From: Nonomuraea sp. SBT364
GTDB taxonomy: Bacteria > Actinomycetota > Actinomycetes > Streptosporangiales > Streptosporangiaceae
Assembly: GCF_001083785.1 (NCBI RefSeq)
Contig: NZ_LAVL01000095.1
Span: 1 to 32,711 of the forward strand
Reading direction: 5' to 3'
DNA: 32,711 nt
A program made the position numbers and the translations under genes. The notes beneath the pieces are model-generated. The model was not told the origin of the DNA. It ran no database searches and saw nothing but the letters and a program-made list of their open reading frames with translations. Of the stretch, positions 1 through 7,497 are shown piece after piece (the first letter of the stretch is position 1; the number at the start of each line of letters is the position of its first letter).

Positions 1-1
1 G

Positions 2-451
2 TACTGGCTGGCGGGGGCGGGGGCCGTGGCGGGGGCCGGGATGGGGTTGCTGATGTCCCCGCTGCTCTCCGGCGTGCTGGCGTCGGTACGGCAGGCCCGC
101 GCGGGGGCGGCGGCCGGAGTGCTCGGGACCGTCCAGGAGGCCGGCGGCGTGCTCGGCGGCACGCTCACCGGGACGGTGCTGCTGGCCTGGCTCGGCGACG
201 GCAGCGGTGTTGGCGGGGGCGGTGCCGGCGGCGATGGCGGCGACTGGGCGGCGGCGGCCCAGGCCGGGCTGACGGTGCCGCTGGTGCTCGCCCTCGTGGT
301 CCTGTCGGTGGTGGTGGGCAGAGGAATTGTCCATATGATCCCTCAATGGAGTATTTCTTCTATTGCCGGGACCGGGCGGGCTCCATGCCGCTGCGAGACG
401 AGCTCATCGAGGCGCACTGGTCGTTCATGGACCCCCACGGCGAGACGATGA
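2..451 (+). CDS. MFS drug exporter (DHA2-like), C-terminal fragment
   Basis: The frame is open from the window edge, so only the C-terminal part of the protein is visible. It shows two hydrophobic segments. The first, Gly-rich, is followed by SVRQARAGAAAGVLGTVQEA, which resembles the loop before the last helices of 14-TM proton-driven multidrug exporters. The second is about residues 85-108 of the visible part. After GRGIV the reading becomes low-complexity Arg/Ser/Thr typical of out-of-frame translation, because it runs 106 bp into the next gene in another frame. The native stop was probably lost by a small indel, or the tail is simply junk. The family assignment rests on this short segment; a different 12-14 TM transporter is possible. 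Substrate cannot be inferred. Confidence 0.55.
   Translation, partial: YWLAGAGAVAGAGMGLLMSPLLSGVLASVRQARAGAAAGVLGTVQEAGGVLGGTLTGTVLLAWLGDGSGVGGGGAGGDGGDWAAAAQAGLTVPLVLALVVLSVVVGRGIVHMIPQWSISSIAGTGRAPCRCETSSSRRTGRSWTPTARR
334..339 (+). promoter_or_regulatory. -10 box for a leaderless YCII gene
   Basis: TATGAT lies exactly 6 nt before the ATG at 346. No Shine-Dalgarno sits at a usable distance (GAGGA at 321-325 is 20 nt away). This is the pattern of actinobacterial leaderless genes and implies transcription starting inside the tail of the upstream transporter frame. No convincing -35 box was found. Confidence 0.4.
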
Positions 452-945
452 TCGCGCGGGGCCCGACGTTCCTCGCCGACGAGACGCCGACCGGCAGCCT
501 GCACGTCGTCGACCTGCCCGACGCCGCCGCCGCGTGGTCGTTCGCGTTCGACGAGCCGAACTACCGGGCCGGCGTCTACGGCGAGGTGCTCATACGCCGC
601 TGGCGCACCATGGTCGGACGCAGGATGTGGGACTACACCGGCGGCGTCGACGGCTATCAGCGGTTCCTCATCATCGGCCACGCCAAGCTCGGAACGGCCG
701 CCGCCCGCGAGAGCCTGAGCGACGACTACCACCGCTATCTCACCGGCGCCGACCTAGGCGACCGCATGATCGTCGGCGGCTCGCTGCTGTCCGAGGACGG
801 CGGCGAATGGATGGGCACCGCCCTGATGGCCGAGCTGCCCGACCGCGAGGCCGCCGAAGCCGTGCTGCCGGACGGCCCCTGCGGCCGGGCCGGGCTGTAT
901 GAGCGCGTGGAGGTGCATCTCTGGGAGTTCGGCGGCAGGCGCTGA
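346..945 (+). CDS. Tandem YCII-domain protein
   Basis: The 199-residue protein begins MEYFFYCRDRAGS, the usual opening of YCII-related proteins. It contains two copies of this ferredoxin-like alpha+beta fold. Copy 1 is about residues 1-95: substrate-like loop with ARGPTFLADE, then GSLHVVDLPDAAAAWSFAFD and YRAGVYGEVLIRRW. Copy 2 is about 105-199: FLIIGHAKLG, then MIVGGSLLSEDGGEWMGTA and AGLYERVEVHLWEF. YCII domains are found alone or fused to other enzymes, and the function of most, including this one, is unknown. The start is fixed by the conserved N-terminus and the -10 box 6 nt upstream. The gene probably has its own promoter rather than depending on the transporter upstream. Confidence 0.85.
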   Translation: MEYFFYCRDRAGSMPLRDELIEAHWSFMDPHGETMIARGPTFLADETPTGSLHVVDLPDAAAAWSFAFDEPNYRAGVYGEVLIRRWRTMVGRRMWDYTGGVDGYQRFLIIGHAKLGTAAARESLSDDYHRYLTGADLGDRMIVGGSLLSEDGGEWMGTALMAELPDREAAEAVLPDGPCGRAGLYERVEVHLWEFGGRR

Positions 946-967
946 CGACATACCGGCGACATACCGG
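946..967 (+). repeat. Perfect 11-bp tandem duplication
   Basis: CGACATACCGG occurs twice head to tail, starting right after the stop codon of the YCII gene and 54 bp before the LamG gene. Eleven bases is about one helical turn, so it could be a two-site operator for the downstream gene, or a chance slippage product. Confidence 0.5.
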
Positions 968-1021
968 CCCGCCATAGAGTGCTCCGCCGAGCAGATCCCT
1001 TGATCCGGAAGGTGGGCACTC

Positions 1022-2638
1022 ATGGTGCCAGCAAGACCCGTCCTGGCAGCCTGCGTCGGCGCCGCCGTGCTGGTGATGTCGGCGGCGGCCGTCCCGGCGT
1101 CCGCCTCCGCCCAGCCCGGCGGGCTGAGCGCCTACGACAAGGCGGTGCTCTCCGACAAGCCGGCCGCCTACTGGCGGCTGTCGCACCCCTCGCACGGCAA
1201 GGAGACCGACCGGACGGGTCACGGTCACGTGGGCACGTTCCGCAACGTCACCAGTTCGGTCCAGCTCCCGAACGGTGACGGCGCGTCGGTCTTCAACGGG
1301 TCGTCCGGATACTTCGAGGTCCCCAACGCCAAGCCGTTCCACATCTCCACCACGGGCAAGTTCACGGTGGAAGCCTGGATCATGCCGCAGACCCTGCAGT
1401 TCTCCAAGGAGGAGCAGACCGGCTACGTCTACTTCATGGGCAAGGGCACGAAGTCGCACAGCGGCGGGAACCGCGAGTGGGCCGGCCGCATGTACTCGAA
1501 GAAGAACGACGAGAACCGCCCCAACCGCATCTCCGGATACGCCTGGAACCTCGACGGCGGCTACGGCGCCGGGGCGTACTTCCAGCAGCCGGTGAAGGCC
1601 AACCAGTGGATCCATTACGCGATCACCTTCGACACCGCCGAAGGCACGTACGGCAAGGTGCGCATCTACCGCGACGGCGTGCTCGCGGGCACCGACCACC
1701 TGGCCTACCGCCCCGGCACCGCCGACGAGGTCATCGTCAAGCCCAAGCCCGGGTCCGCCCCGGTCCGCGTCGGCACCCGGGACGGAGCCTCGTACTTCAA
1801 GGGCGCGATCGGCAAGTTCGCCATCTACAACCGCGAGCTGTCGGCGAGCGAGCTCAAGTCGCACCATGCCGCGATGACGTCGTCGTCGGCGGGCGCGCAG
1901 GGCGCGGACTTCAACGCCGACGGAGTGAGCGACATCTTCTCGGCGGCCACCGGGACGCTCAACGTCTGGAACGGCAAGGGCTCCAACAACTTCTCCACCA
2001 GGACTCCCCTCGGGGGTGGTTGGGGACCCTACAGCCGCCCGATCGCGGGTGACTTCAACGGCGACGGCATCAGCGATCTGCTGGCGGTCAAGAAGGACAC
2101 CAGCACGCTGCACGTGTGGAACGGCAAGGGAGCCAACAGCTTCGGCGGGGCCATCGAGCTCGGCCCGGGCTGGGAGCCCTATGCGAGCACGCTGACGTCA
2201 CTCGGCGACGTGAACGGGGACGGCCGCACCGACATCGGCGCCGTCAGCGACGGCACCCTGTACGTGTGGAACGGCAAGGGGGCCAACGGCTTCTCCAGCG
2301 CCACGCCCATCGGCGGCGGCTGGACGTCCTACAGCCGTCCCATCGGCGGTGACTTCGACGGCGACGGCATCGGCGACCTGATGGCGGTCAGGAAGGACAG
2401 CGGCAGGCTGTACGTCTGGAACGGCGAGGGCGCGAACGAGTTCTCCGACGCCGTCGCGCTCGGCCCGGGATGGACGCCGTACGTGAGCACGCTGATGTCG
2501 CTGGGCGACGTCAACAGGGACGGGCACACCGACCTCGCCGCCGTGCTCGACGGCACACTCCAGCTCTGGAACGGCAAGGGCGCCAACCAGTTCGGCACCC
2601 GGACCCCGCTCGGCCCCGGCTGGACGCAGTACTTCTGA
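1022..2638 (+). CDS. Secreted LamG / FG-GAP (VCBS) repeat protein
   Basis: The 538-residue protein is probably exported and binds carbohydrate or protein ligands outside the cell. Residues 1-30 form a Sec signal peptide with likely cleavage after ASASA. Residues about 40-285 resemble a LamG/concanavalin-A-like jelly-roll: AAYWRLS, FTVEAWIMP, WIHYAITFD, VRIYRDGVLAG and GAIGKFAIYNRELSASEL. This set is typical of actinobacterial LamG proteins. Residues about 293-538 carry five FG-GAP blades, each with a DxNxDGxxD calcium-binding loop (DFNADGVSD, DFNGDGISD, DVNGDGRTD, DFDGDGIGD, DVNRDGHTD) followed by VWNGKGAN. The blades alternate 48 and 52 residues. The start follows GGAAGGTGGG at a suitable distance. 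No catalytic motif is visible, so a lectin or adhesin-like role is an inference. Confidence 0.88.
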   Translation: MVPARPVLAACVGAAVLVMSAAAVPASASAQPGGLSAYDKAVLSDKPAAYWRLSHPSHGKETDRTGHGHVGTFRNVTSSVQLPNGDGASVFNGSSGYFEVPNAKPFHISTTGKFTVEAWIMPQTLQFSKEEQTGYVYFMGKGTKSHSGGNREWAGRMYSKKNDENRPNRISGYAWNLDGGYGAGAYFQQPVKANQWIHYAITFDTAEGTYGKVRIYRDGVLAGTDHLAYRPGTADEVIVKPKPGSAPVRVGTRDGASYFKGAIGKFAIYNRELSASELKSHHAAMTSSSAGAQGADFNADGVSDIFSAATGTLNVWNGKGSNNFSTRTPLGGGWGPYSRPIAGDFNGDGISDLLAVKKDTSTLHVWNGKGANSFGGAIELGPGWEPYASTLTSLGDVNGDGRTDIGAVSDGTLYVWNGKGANGFSSATPIGGGWTSYSRPIGGDFDGDGIGDLMAVRKDSGRLYVWNGEGANEFSDAVALGPGWTPYVSTLMSLGDVNRDGHTDLAAVLDGTLQLWNGKGANQFGTRTPLGPGWTQYF

Positions 2639-2647
2639 AGCGTGCCG

Positions 2648-2675
2648 TTGGCGGATCGCGGACGGGAGAGATACT
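2648..2675 (+). promoter_or_regulatory. Promoter for leaderless GTG gene
   Basis: TTGGCG (2648-2653), a 16-nt spacer and GATACT (2670-2675) stand 6 nt before the GTG at 2682, and no Shine-Dalgarno is present. This supports the GTG as both transcription and translation start. Confidence 0.45.
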
Positions 2676-2681
2676 GGGGTC

Positions 2682-3413
2682 GTGACGGTTCCGCGTTACC
2701 GGCCCGAGTTCGCCCGCCCGGACCTGCCCATTCCGCTGGTTCCCGCGGGCCCGGTGGCCACCGTGTTCAGGAAGGCGATCCTCGGGTCGCACGGCCCCGA
2801 ATTCGCGCGCGTCCGGGCGCGGACGGCCCGCTGGGCGGCCGCGCTGCTGCTCGCCGCCGCGCTGCCGCCGGCGGTGCGACCCGAACTGCGCGGCGTGGCC
2901 GGCGCCGCCTACGCGCTGCTGCTGGCCTATGTCGCCGTCCGGATGCTCACCGTCGGCCTGTACGAGAGGCGCCAGCACGCGTTCGAACCGGAATGGCTGG
3001 CCGCGGAGACGGCGGCGCTGCGGGCGCATTCCTTCGAGGTGCTCCGCCTGGCCGTGCGGGCGGTGGGGGAGCGCGCCAGGGTCTATGACCTGACCCGCGC
3101 CGAGGACGTGGCCCGCCTGCTGCGCCGCTGCCGGGACGAGCCGTCGGCGCAGGCGGTGGTGGAGTTCGCCTACCAGCCGGCGCCCGGCGCCGACTGGGGA
3201 GTGACCCGGGTGCGCCGGGAGCTGGCCGAGCTGGTGCTCGTCCGGCCCGGCCGGCACCCGGGCGCGGCCACGATCAGGTTTCCTGAAGCGAGGTACGTCG
3301 GCCGTCCGGCTCCGGGGGAGCGGGGGAGTCCGAGCCGGACGACGCACTGGGTGCTGTCCGGCCCGGTCCGGATCGCGGTCGGGACAGATATTCCTCCAGG
3401 AGCTGATGCCTGA
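2682..3413 (+). CDS. Hypothetical two-helix membrane protein
   Basis: I do not recognise this 243-residue protein. After about 50 soluble residues there are two close hydrophobic helices, about 51-65 (AAALLLAAALPPA) and 73-92 (AGAAYALLLAYVAVRMLTV), with Arg-rich flanks. A cytosolic alpha/beta-looking domain follows, about 100-200. The last 40 residues are Pro/Gly/Arg-rich and lie in the 140-bp stretch (3274-3413) that overlaps the convergent NACHT gene, so the tail may be a read-on into antisense sequence rather than a folded part. The GTG start is supported by an upstream -35/-10 pair placed for leaderless transcription. It is transcribed toward the NACHT gene. No function is proposed. Confidence 0.65.
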   Translation: MTVPRYRPEFARPDLPIPLVPAGPVATVFRKAILGSHGPEFARVRARTARWAAALLLAAALPPAVRPELRGVAGAAYALLLAYVAVRMLTVGLYERRQHAFEPEWLAAETAALRAHSFEVLRLAVRAVGERARVYDLTRAEDVARLLRRCRDEPSAQAVVEFAYQPAPGADWGVTRVRRELAELVLVRPGRHPGAATIRFPEARYVGRPAPGERGSPSRTTHWVLSGPVRIAVGTDIPPGADA

Positions 3414-5415
3414 ACTGGTAGTACGGGCCCGTCCGCCGCAGGATGCCACGCCGGTACGCCTCACGCAGGAACGTCATCAGCCGCAGCGGGGTGCGCCCGT
3501 CGAGCCGCAGCCAGAGCCGCGTCGTGGTGAAGCGGCCCAGCGCGCTCGTCGCCTGCACGATCATGCCGAGCCCGCCCATCGCGAGCACCGCGCCGACGCC
3601 CGCGCCGAGCAGGGTGTGCTGCCACGTGTCCAGAGTCAGGATCCAGGCGCCCTGACGTTCCAGCTCCTGGCGGATGTTCCCGCGCAGCGCGTCCTTCATG
3701 GAGAAGCCGAGCACCCCGCCGATCAGCAGGCCGGACACCGCGCCCAGGCCCCAGCCGTACAGCACCGCGATCCGCTCGTTGCGCAGGAACCCGTCGGGGG
3801 TGCCCGCCTGGGTCGGCACGGCGGGCAGGTTGATCAGGCGGGCGACGCCGAAACACAGGCCGAACGCCACCGCGCTGAACACCGTGTAGCCGGGCCCGGC
3901 GTACAGGATCCCGACGATCAGCGCGCCCGTGACGGCGCCGATGCCGCCGAAGACCGCGCTGCGCGTCAGCGAACGGGCGGTGACGCGCTGGTTGAGCAGG
4001 CCGGGCGCGGCCTGGCGGGGCGGCTCCTGCCGGGCGGAGGACGTCACCGTGGCGCCCACCGCGCCCACCACCAGGCCGAACAGCAGCCCGAACCAGGGAC
4101 GGCCGAACAGGCCGAAGATGAGCAGGCCCAGCGGCGCGCAGCCCGCCGCGCCCAGCACGGTCGCCTGGATGCGGAAGACCCAGCGGCGCACCGCCTTGTG
4201 CATCTCCCACCAGGCCAGCTCCGTGGTGCCGAGCTTGCGCAGGTGGGCGGCGAGGAACGCCAGCCACTTCTCCGCCCTGTCCGGGTTCCAGGCGATGCCG
4301 CGCCGGTTCGGGTCGGGCGCGAAGACGGTCGTGATCAGGGCGCTGATCAGATGGTGCTCGATCTCCTCGCGGGTGCCCTCGGCCAGCAGCGCTGCCGGCA
4401 GCGGCCTGCCGTACCGGTAGTGGGTGAGGGCGAGGAAGAGCATGAACGGCGTGCTGAGCGCGGCCGCGAGCGGCCCGTCGGGACGCTCGGACAGGGCCGT
4501 CAGCAGCGGGCCGAGCCGCTCGCCGTCGCCGCGCTCGGTGAGGAAGCGGGCCGCGGCCACGGCCTCGACCGGCAGCAGCCGCACCACCAGCGGGCGGTGG
4601 AGCAGGCGGGCGTCCGCGGCCGTGAACACCCCGGTGCGGCTGGTCAGCACGTAGGAGCGGGTCCAGGTGTCCTCGTCGATCGCGCGCAGTGCCGCCTCAC
4701 GCCGCTCGGCCGCGATCTCGTCCAGGCCGTCGAGGACGGGCAGCACCAGCTCGCGGTGGAAGAGCGCCTCGACCGTCCTGCCCGGCCGCAGCGGCGGGTC
4801 GGACAGCAGGAACGGGTACTCCTCGATCATGCGACTGCTGATCCACTCGCGCAGCGTCGTCCCCGGCTCCCACGACGACAGCGGAAGCAGGACCGGGATC
4901 GGGCGGGAGGAGACGGGCTCGGTGAGCGCCAGCGTCAGCAGCAGGCTCAAGCTGGTCTTGCCGGAGCCGGGATCGCCGACGACCACCAGCCTCCGCCGTC
5001 CCGAGCAGGCGGCGAAGCCGTCGATGAGCCGCGACAGGTCGCCGCCCTCCGGCAGCGCGGCCGCGAGCGCGTCGCCGGCGGCCGGGGCCGCGTGCACCGC
5101 CCAGCTGACCGGATCGAGCTGGTCCTCGACCAGGCCCCGGATGTTGGCCTCGGCGGCGGTCAGCGCCTTGACCTCCGCCGCCAGCGTCGTCGCGTGCCCC
5201 TCGGCCTGCTCCTGCGTCACCGGCCCGGTGGGCGCGCCGCCGGACTGGCGCAGTGACACCAGCATGGCCAGCGCGCTGACCACGAACGAGGCCAGCGCGA
5301 GGATCGGCTCGGTCCTGTCGTTGCCGTCGGCGATGGCGTTGACGCCCCACGTGACGCTGATGACCAGGATCACCAGGGAGACCAGGGTGACGATGACGGC
5401 GGTCTTGTGACGCAT
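3274..5415 (-). CDS. Membrane NACHT-domain NTPase
   Basis: This 713-residue STAND-class NTPase has a Walker A GDPGSGKTS (residues 147-155) and a NACHT-type Walker B LPVLDGLDEI (225-234). The sensor-like SYVLTSRTG (about 254-262) is also present. Two N-terminal helices (about 7-27 and 36-54) and five to seven C-terminal helices (about 415-640) anchor it to the membrane, with the ATPase in the cytosol. The ending GPYYQFRHQLLEEYLS is the conserved end of many actinobacterial membrane NACHT proteins. NACHT proteins act as signal-transducing switches, and several bacterial ones are antiphage, but no effector domain is recognisable here. The start ATG has GTGAGG about 8 nt upstream and lies only 9 nt after the stop of the isoprenoid-synthase-like gene, so the two are probably cotranscribed. 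The last 140 bp overlap the convergent gene at 2682-3413. Confidence 0.88.
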   Translation of the reverse strand: MRHKTAVIVTLVSLVILVISVTWGVNAIADGNDRTEPILALASFVVSALAMLVSLRQSGGAPTGPVTQEQAEGHATTLAAEVKALTAAEANIRGLVEDQLDPVSWAVHAAPAAGDALAAALPEGGDLSRLIDGFAACSGRRRLVVVGDPGSGKTSLSLLLTLALTEPVSSRPIPVLLPLSSWEPGTTLREWISSRMIEEYPFLLSDPPLRPGRTVEALFHRELVLPVLDGLDEIAAERREAALRAIDEDTWTRSYVLTSRTGVFTAADARLLHRPLVVRLLPVEAVAAARFLTERGDGERLGPLLTALSERPDGPLAAALSTPFMLFLALTHYRYGRPLPAALLAEGTREEIEHHLISALITTVFAPDPNRRGIAWNPDRAEKWLAFLAAHLRKLGTTELAWWEMHKAVRRWVFRIQATVLGAAGCAPLGLLIFGLFGRPWFGLLFGLVVGAVGATVTSSARQEPPRQAAPGLLNQRVTARSLTRSAVFGGIGAVTGALIVGILYAGPGYTVFSAVAFGLCFGVARLINLPAVPTQAGTPDGFLRNERIAVLYGWGLGAVSGLLIGGVLGFSMKDALRGNIRQELERQGAWILTLDTWQHTLLGAGVGAVLAMGGLGMIVQATSALGRFTTTRLWLRLDGRTPLRLMTFLREAYRRGILRRTGPYYQFRHQLLEEYLSRPRSGPGRTAPSASSGSDSPAPPEPDGRRTSLQET

Positions 5416-5424
5416 GGCGGTGCC

Positions 5425-6402
5425 TCACGGTCGTCTCGGGGTCGCGGCCTCCGCGTCGCCCACGAGCGACCAGATGGCGGCCTTGGGCTTACGCGCCCGG
5501 GTGGGCCTGCGACGCACCCGGTCAGGCAGCCAGTGCCGCTTGACGCAGATGGCGCCCATCATGAGGAACAGCATCGACAGGAAGGGGCGGACGGGCCCGG
5601 CGCCGTAGTGGGCGGCCAGCTTGGGGCGTAAGGCGCGCATCCGGGCCCCGACGTCGGCCAGGGTGGCCTCGCCCCTGGTGATCGGCGTGAAGATGCCGTC
5701 GCGGCGGTCCTCGTCCTGGTCGAGGTAGTCGTCGAGCAGCTGGAACGCCTCGCCCAGCTCCATGATCAGCTCGCGTTCCTCGGTGCTCATGCGCGGCTGC
5801 ACCAGGGCGAGGAGGGTCACGTTGGCCAGGCCGCCCTTGCCCCGGGTGATCTTGCCCAGGTCGTCCCGGGAGATGCCGGGATCGCGCTGCCCGCGCGAGG
5901 CGAGCTGGTGCTCGTGGAGCGCCAGGAGCATGCCGTGGATGGGCGCGTCGGCCGGACGGGCCAGGCGCTCGTCGATGGCGGCGTGCAGCCTGCTCAGGAG
6001 CTGTTCGGAGTCGGTGGCGGGCTCGATGCCGTCGCCGCGGAAGAGGCCGGCCAGGCGTTCGTCCATGGCGGCGTCGTCGATGTTGTCGATCATGTCGTCG
6101 TAGAGCCGGGCGAACGCCCCGCCGAGCACCGAAAGTTCGGCGTCGAACGGCAGGCCCGCCATGCGCGCGTAGTTCGCGACCACGAAATTCACCGTCATGC
6201 TGGTGACATTCAGCGAGATGGTGATTTCTCGCCTCTTTTCGGGGCTTGGGTAAATGTCCTCAACAATGGGGGTGATAACGCCCCGGAAGTGGGACATCGC
6301 CTCCTCGCTGTCGGCGAAGGCGGATCGCGCGGCGGTCGGCAGGGCCAGGGCCATTCGCCAGCAACGCACAACGGCGAGCAGGTCGGCGATTCCCTCGCGC
6401 AT
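5425..6402 (-). CDS. Class I isoprenoid-synthase-like protein
   Basis: The protein (325 residues) has two Asp-rich metal-binding motifs spaced as in all-alpha class I isoprenoid synthases: DDMIDNIDD (residues 102-110) and DDYLDQDED (224-232). These would hold Mg2+ and a prenyl diphosphate, so prenyl chain elongation or a terpene-type ionisation is possible. A stretch RGKGGLANV between them resembles the second-half helix of such enzymes. Overall similarity to FPP/GGPP synthases seems weak and substrate cannot be told. The start was set at the ATG at 6402 because GGAAGAGG lies 5-6 nt upstream; an in-frame ATG at 6438 would add 12 residues but has no Shine-Dalgarno. The 5' end (about 6180-6290) is visibly lower in GC than its surroundings. 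A TTA codon sits at 5631-5629. The gene lies between the ECF41 sigma gene and the NACHT gene on the same strand. Confidence 0.78.
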   Translation of the reverse strand: MREGIADLLAVVRCWRMALALPTAARSAFADSEEAMSHFRGVITPIVEDIYPSPEKRREITISLNVTSMTVNFVVANYARMAGLPFDAELSVLGGAFARLYDDMIDNIDDAAMDERLAGLFRGDGIEPATDSEQLLSRLHAAIDERLARPADAPIHGMLLALHEHQLASRGQRDPGISRDDLGKITRGKGGLANVTLLALVQPRMSTEERELIMELGEAFQLLDDYLDQDEDRRDGIFTPITRGEATLADVGARMRALRPKLAAHYGAGPVRPFLSMLFLMMGAICVKRHWLPDRVRRRPTRARKPKAAIWSLVGDAEAATPRRP

Positions 6403-6471
6403 CGCACCCTCTTCCACCCTGTCGCTGAAGCTTGACATAGGAATCAGGGGCGGTAAAGGACTGGTCGTGCG

Positions 6472-7368
6472 TCAGCCGGCTGTCCAGGGGCGGAGCTTCT
6501 CCGGGTTCCGAACTGCCCAGATGCGCTTGATCCGGTCACCTGCGACGTCGAAGGCCACCACCACGGCGAGGGCGCCGTCCAGCTCCGCCACCAGCCCCGG
6601 CTGACCGTTGACCGTGCGCTCCAGAACCGTCAGCGTGGGCGCCCGGCGGGCGATGTCGACGAAGACGCGCGCGATCTCCTCGCCGCCGTGGATCGGGCTG
6701 AACACGGCGCTGGCCAGGCCGCCGCCGTCGGCGACGCCCGTCGCGTCGGGATCGAGGAGCCCGATGAGCGCGTCGATGTCCTTGGCCTCCCACGCCTGCT
6801 TGAACTCCCTGACGATGCCGGCCCGCTGCGCCGCCGGGGTCGCCGGTCCCTCCGACGCGCGGATGCGCCGCCGGGCCGAGGACGCCAGCTGACGGCAGGC
6901 CGCCGGCGTGCGACCCACGATCTCGGCCACCTCGGAGAAGGGATAGCGGAAGACGTCGTGCAGGATGAACGCGACCCGCTCCGCCGGGCTCATCGCGTCG
7001 AGCACGACGAGGAAGGCCATGTTGACCGACTCGTCGAGCGTGACCCGGTCGGCCGGATCCCCACCGGACCCGCCGTCGGTGAGGTCGGGCAGCGGCTCCG
7101 GGATCCATTCGCCCACGTAGCGTTCGCGCCTGGCCCGCGCCGAGCCGAGCAGGTCGAGGCAGATGCGGCTGGCGACCTTCGTGAGCCAGGCGCCGGGGGA
7201 GCCGATGGCGTCCTGCTGGTCGCGGGACATCGCGTACCAGCGGGCGTACGTCTCCTGCACCACGTCCTCGGCGTCGGCCAGCGAGCCGAGGAGCCGGTAG
7301 GCGAGATTGATCAGCTGACGCCGCTCACTCATGATCGCGCTCAGGCTCGGATCGGATGGGCTGGTCAT
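6472..7368 (-). CDS. ECF41-family RNA polymerase sigma factor
   Basis: The 298-residue sigma factor has region 2 at about 12-78 (INLAYRLLGSLADAEDVVQETYARW) and region 4 at about 118-170 (AERVAFILHDVFRYPFSEVAEIVGRT). A C-terminal SnoaL/NTF2-like domain follows, about 183-298. Hallmarks of group ECF41 are visible: YVGEWIPEPL (84-93), DGGG in the extension (214-217) and NPEKL near the end (288-292). In this group the fused C-terminal domain, not a separate anti-sigma factor, controls activity. The ATG follows GAGGGAG. An ECF41-type promoter lies 38 nt upstream, implying autoregulation. ECF41 genes usually sit beside genes for small oxidoreductases, epimerases, carboxymuconolactone decarboxylases or DoxX-like proteins; here a DoxX-like gene is divergent. 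The downstream isoprenoid-synthase-like and NACHT genes may be in the same transcript. Confidence 0.93.
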   Translation of the reverse strand: MTSPSDPSLSAIMSERRQLINLAYRLLGSLADAEDVVQETYARWYAMSRDQQDAIGSPGAWLTKVASRICLDLLGSARARRERYVGEWIPEPLPDLTDGGSGGDPADRVTLDESVNMAFLVVLDAMSPAERVAFILHDVFRYPFSEVAEIVGRTPAACRQLASSARRRIRASEGPATPAAQRAGIVREFKQAWEAKDIDALIGLLDPDATGVADGGGLASAVFSPIHGGEEIARVFVDIARRAPTLTVLERTVNGQPGLVAELDGALAVVVAFDVAGDRIKRIWAVRNPEKLRPWTAG

Positions 7369-7405
7369 GCGGGCTCCCTCGGTCGCGTCTGCCCCTCATC
7401 ACTAC

Positions 7406-7432
7406 GACGAGACAGCCTGCCCAACTGTGAGG
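7406..7432 (-). promoter_or_regulatory. ECF41-type promoter before the sigma gene
   Basis: Read on the minus strand, CCTCACA (7432-7426), exactly 16 nt, then CGTC (7409-7406). The published ECF41 target motif as I recall it is TGTCACA-N16-CGTC; this site matches 5 of 7 and 4 of 4 with identical spacing. The sigma gene's ATG lies 37 nt downstream with a Shine-Dalgarno between. Confidence 0.65.
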
Positions 7433-7497
7433 CCTGACCTTTCGCGGGGCTGCGTCGTCGTACGTCCGGAACGAACTGCTAGCGAGGGAGAACCCTG

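Noticed and set aside
3406..5256. Long plus-strand open frame of 616 codons opposite the NACHT gene
   Set aside because: Composition is Gln/Arg/Gly/Ala-rich antisense noise; the minus-strand frame has Walker motifs and helices.
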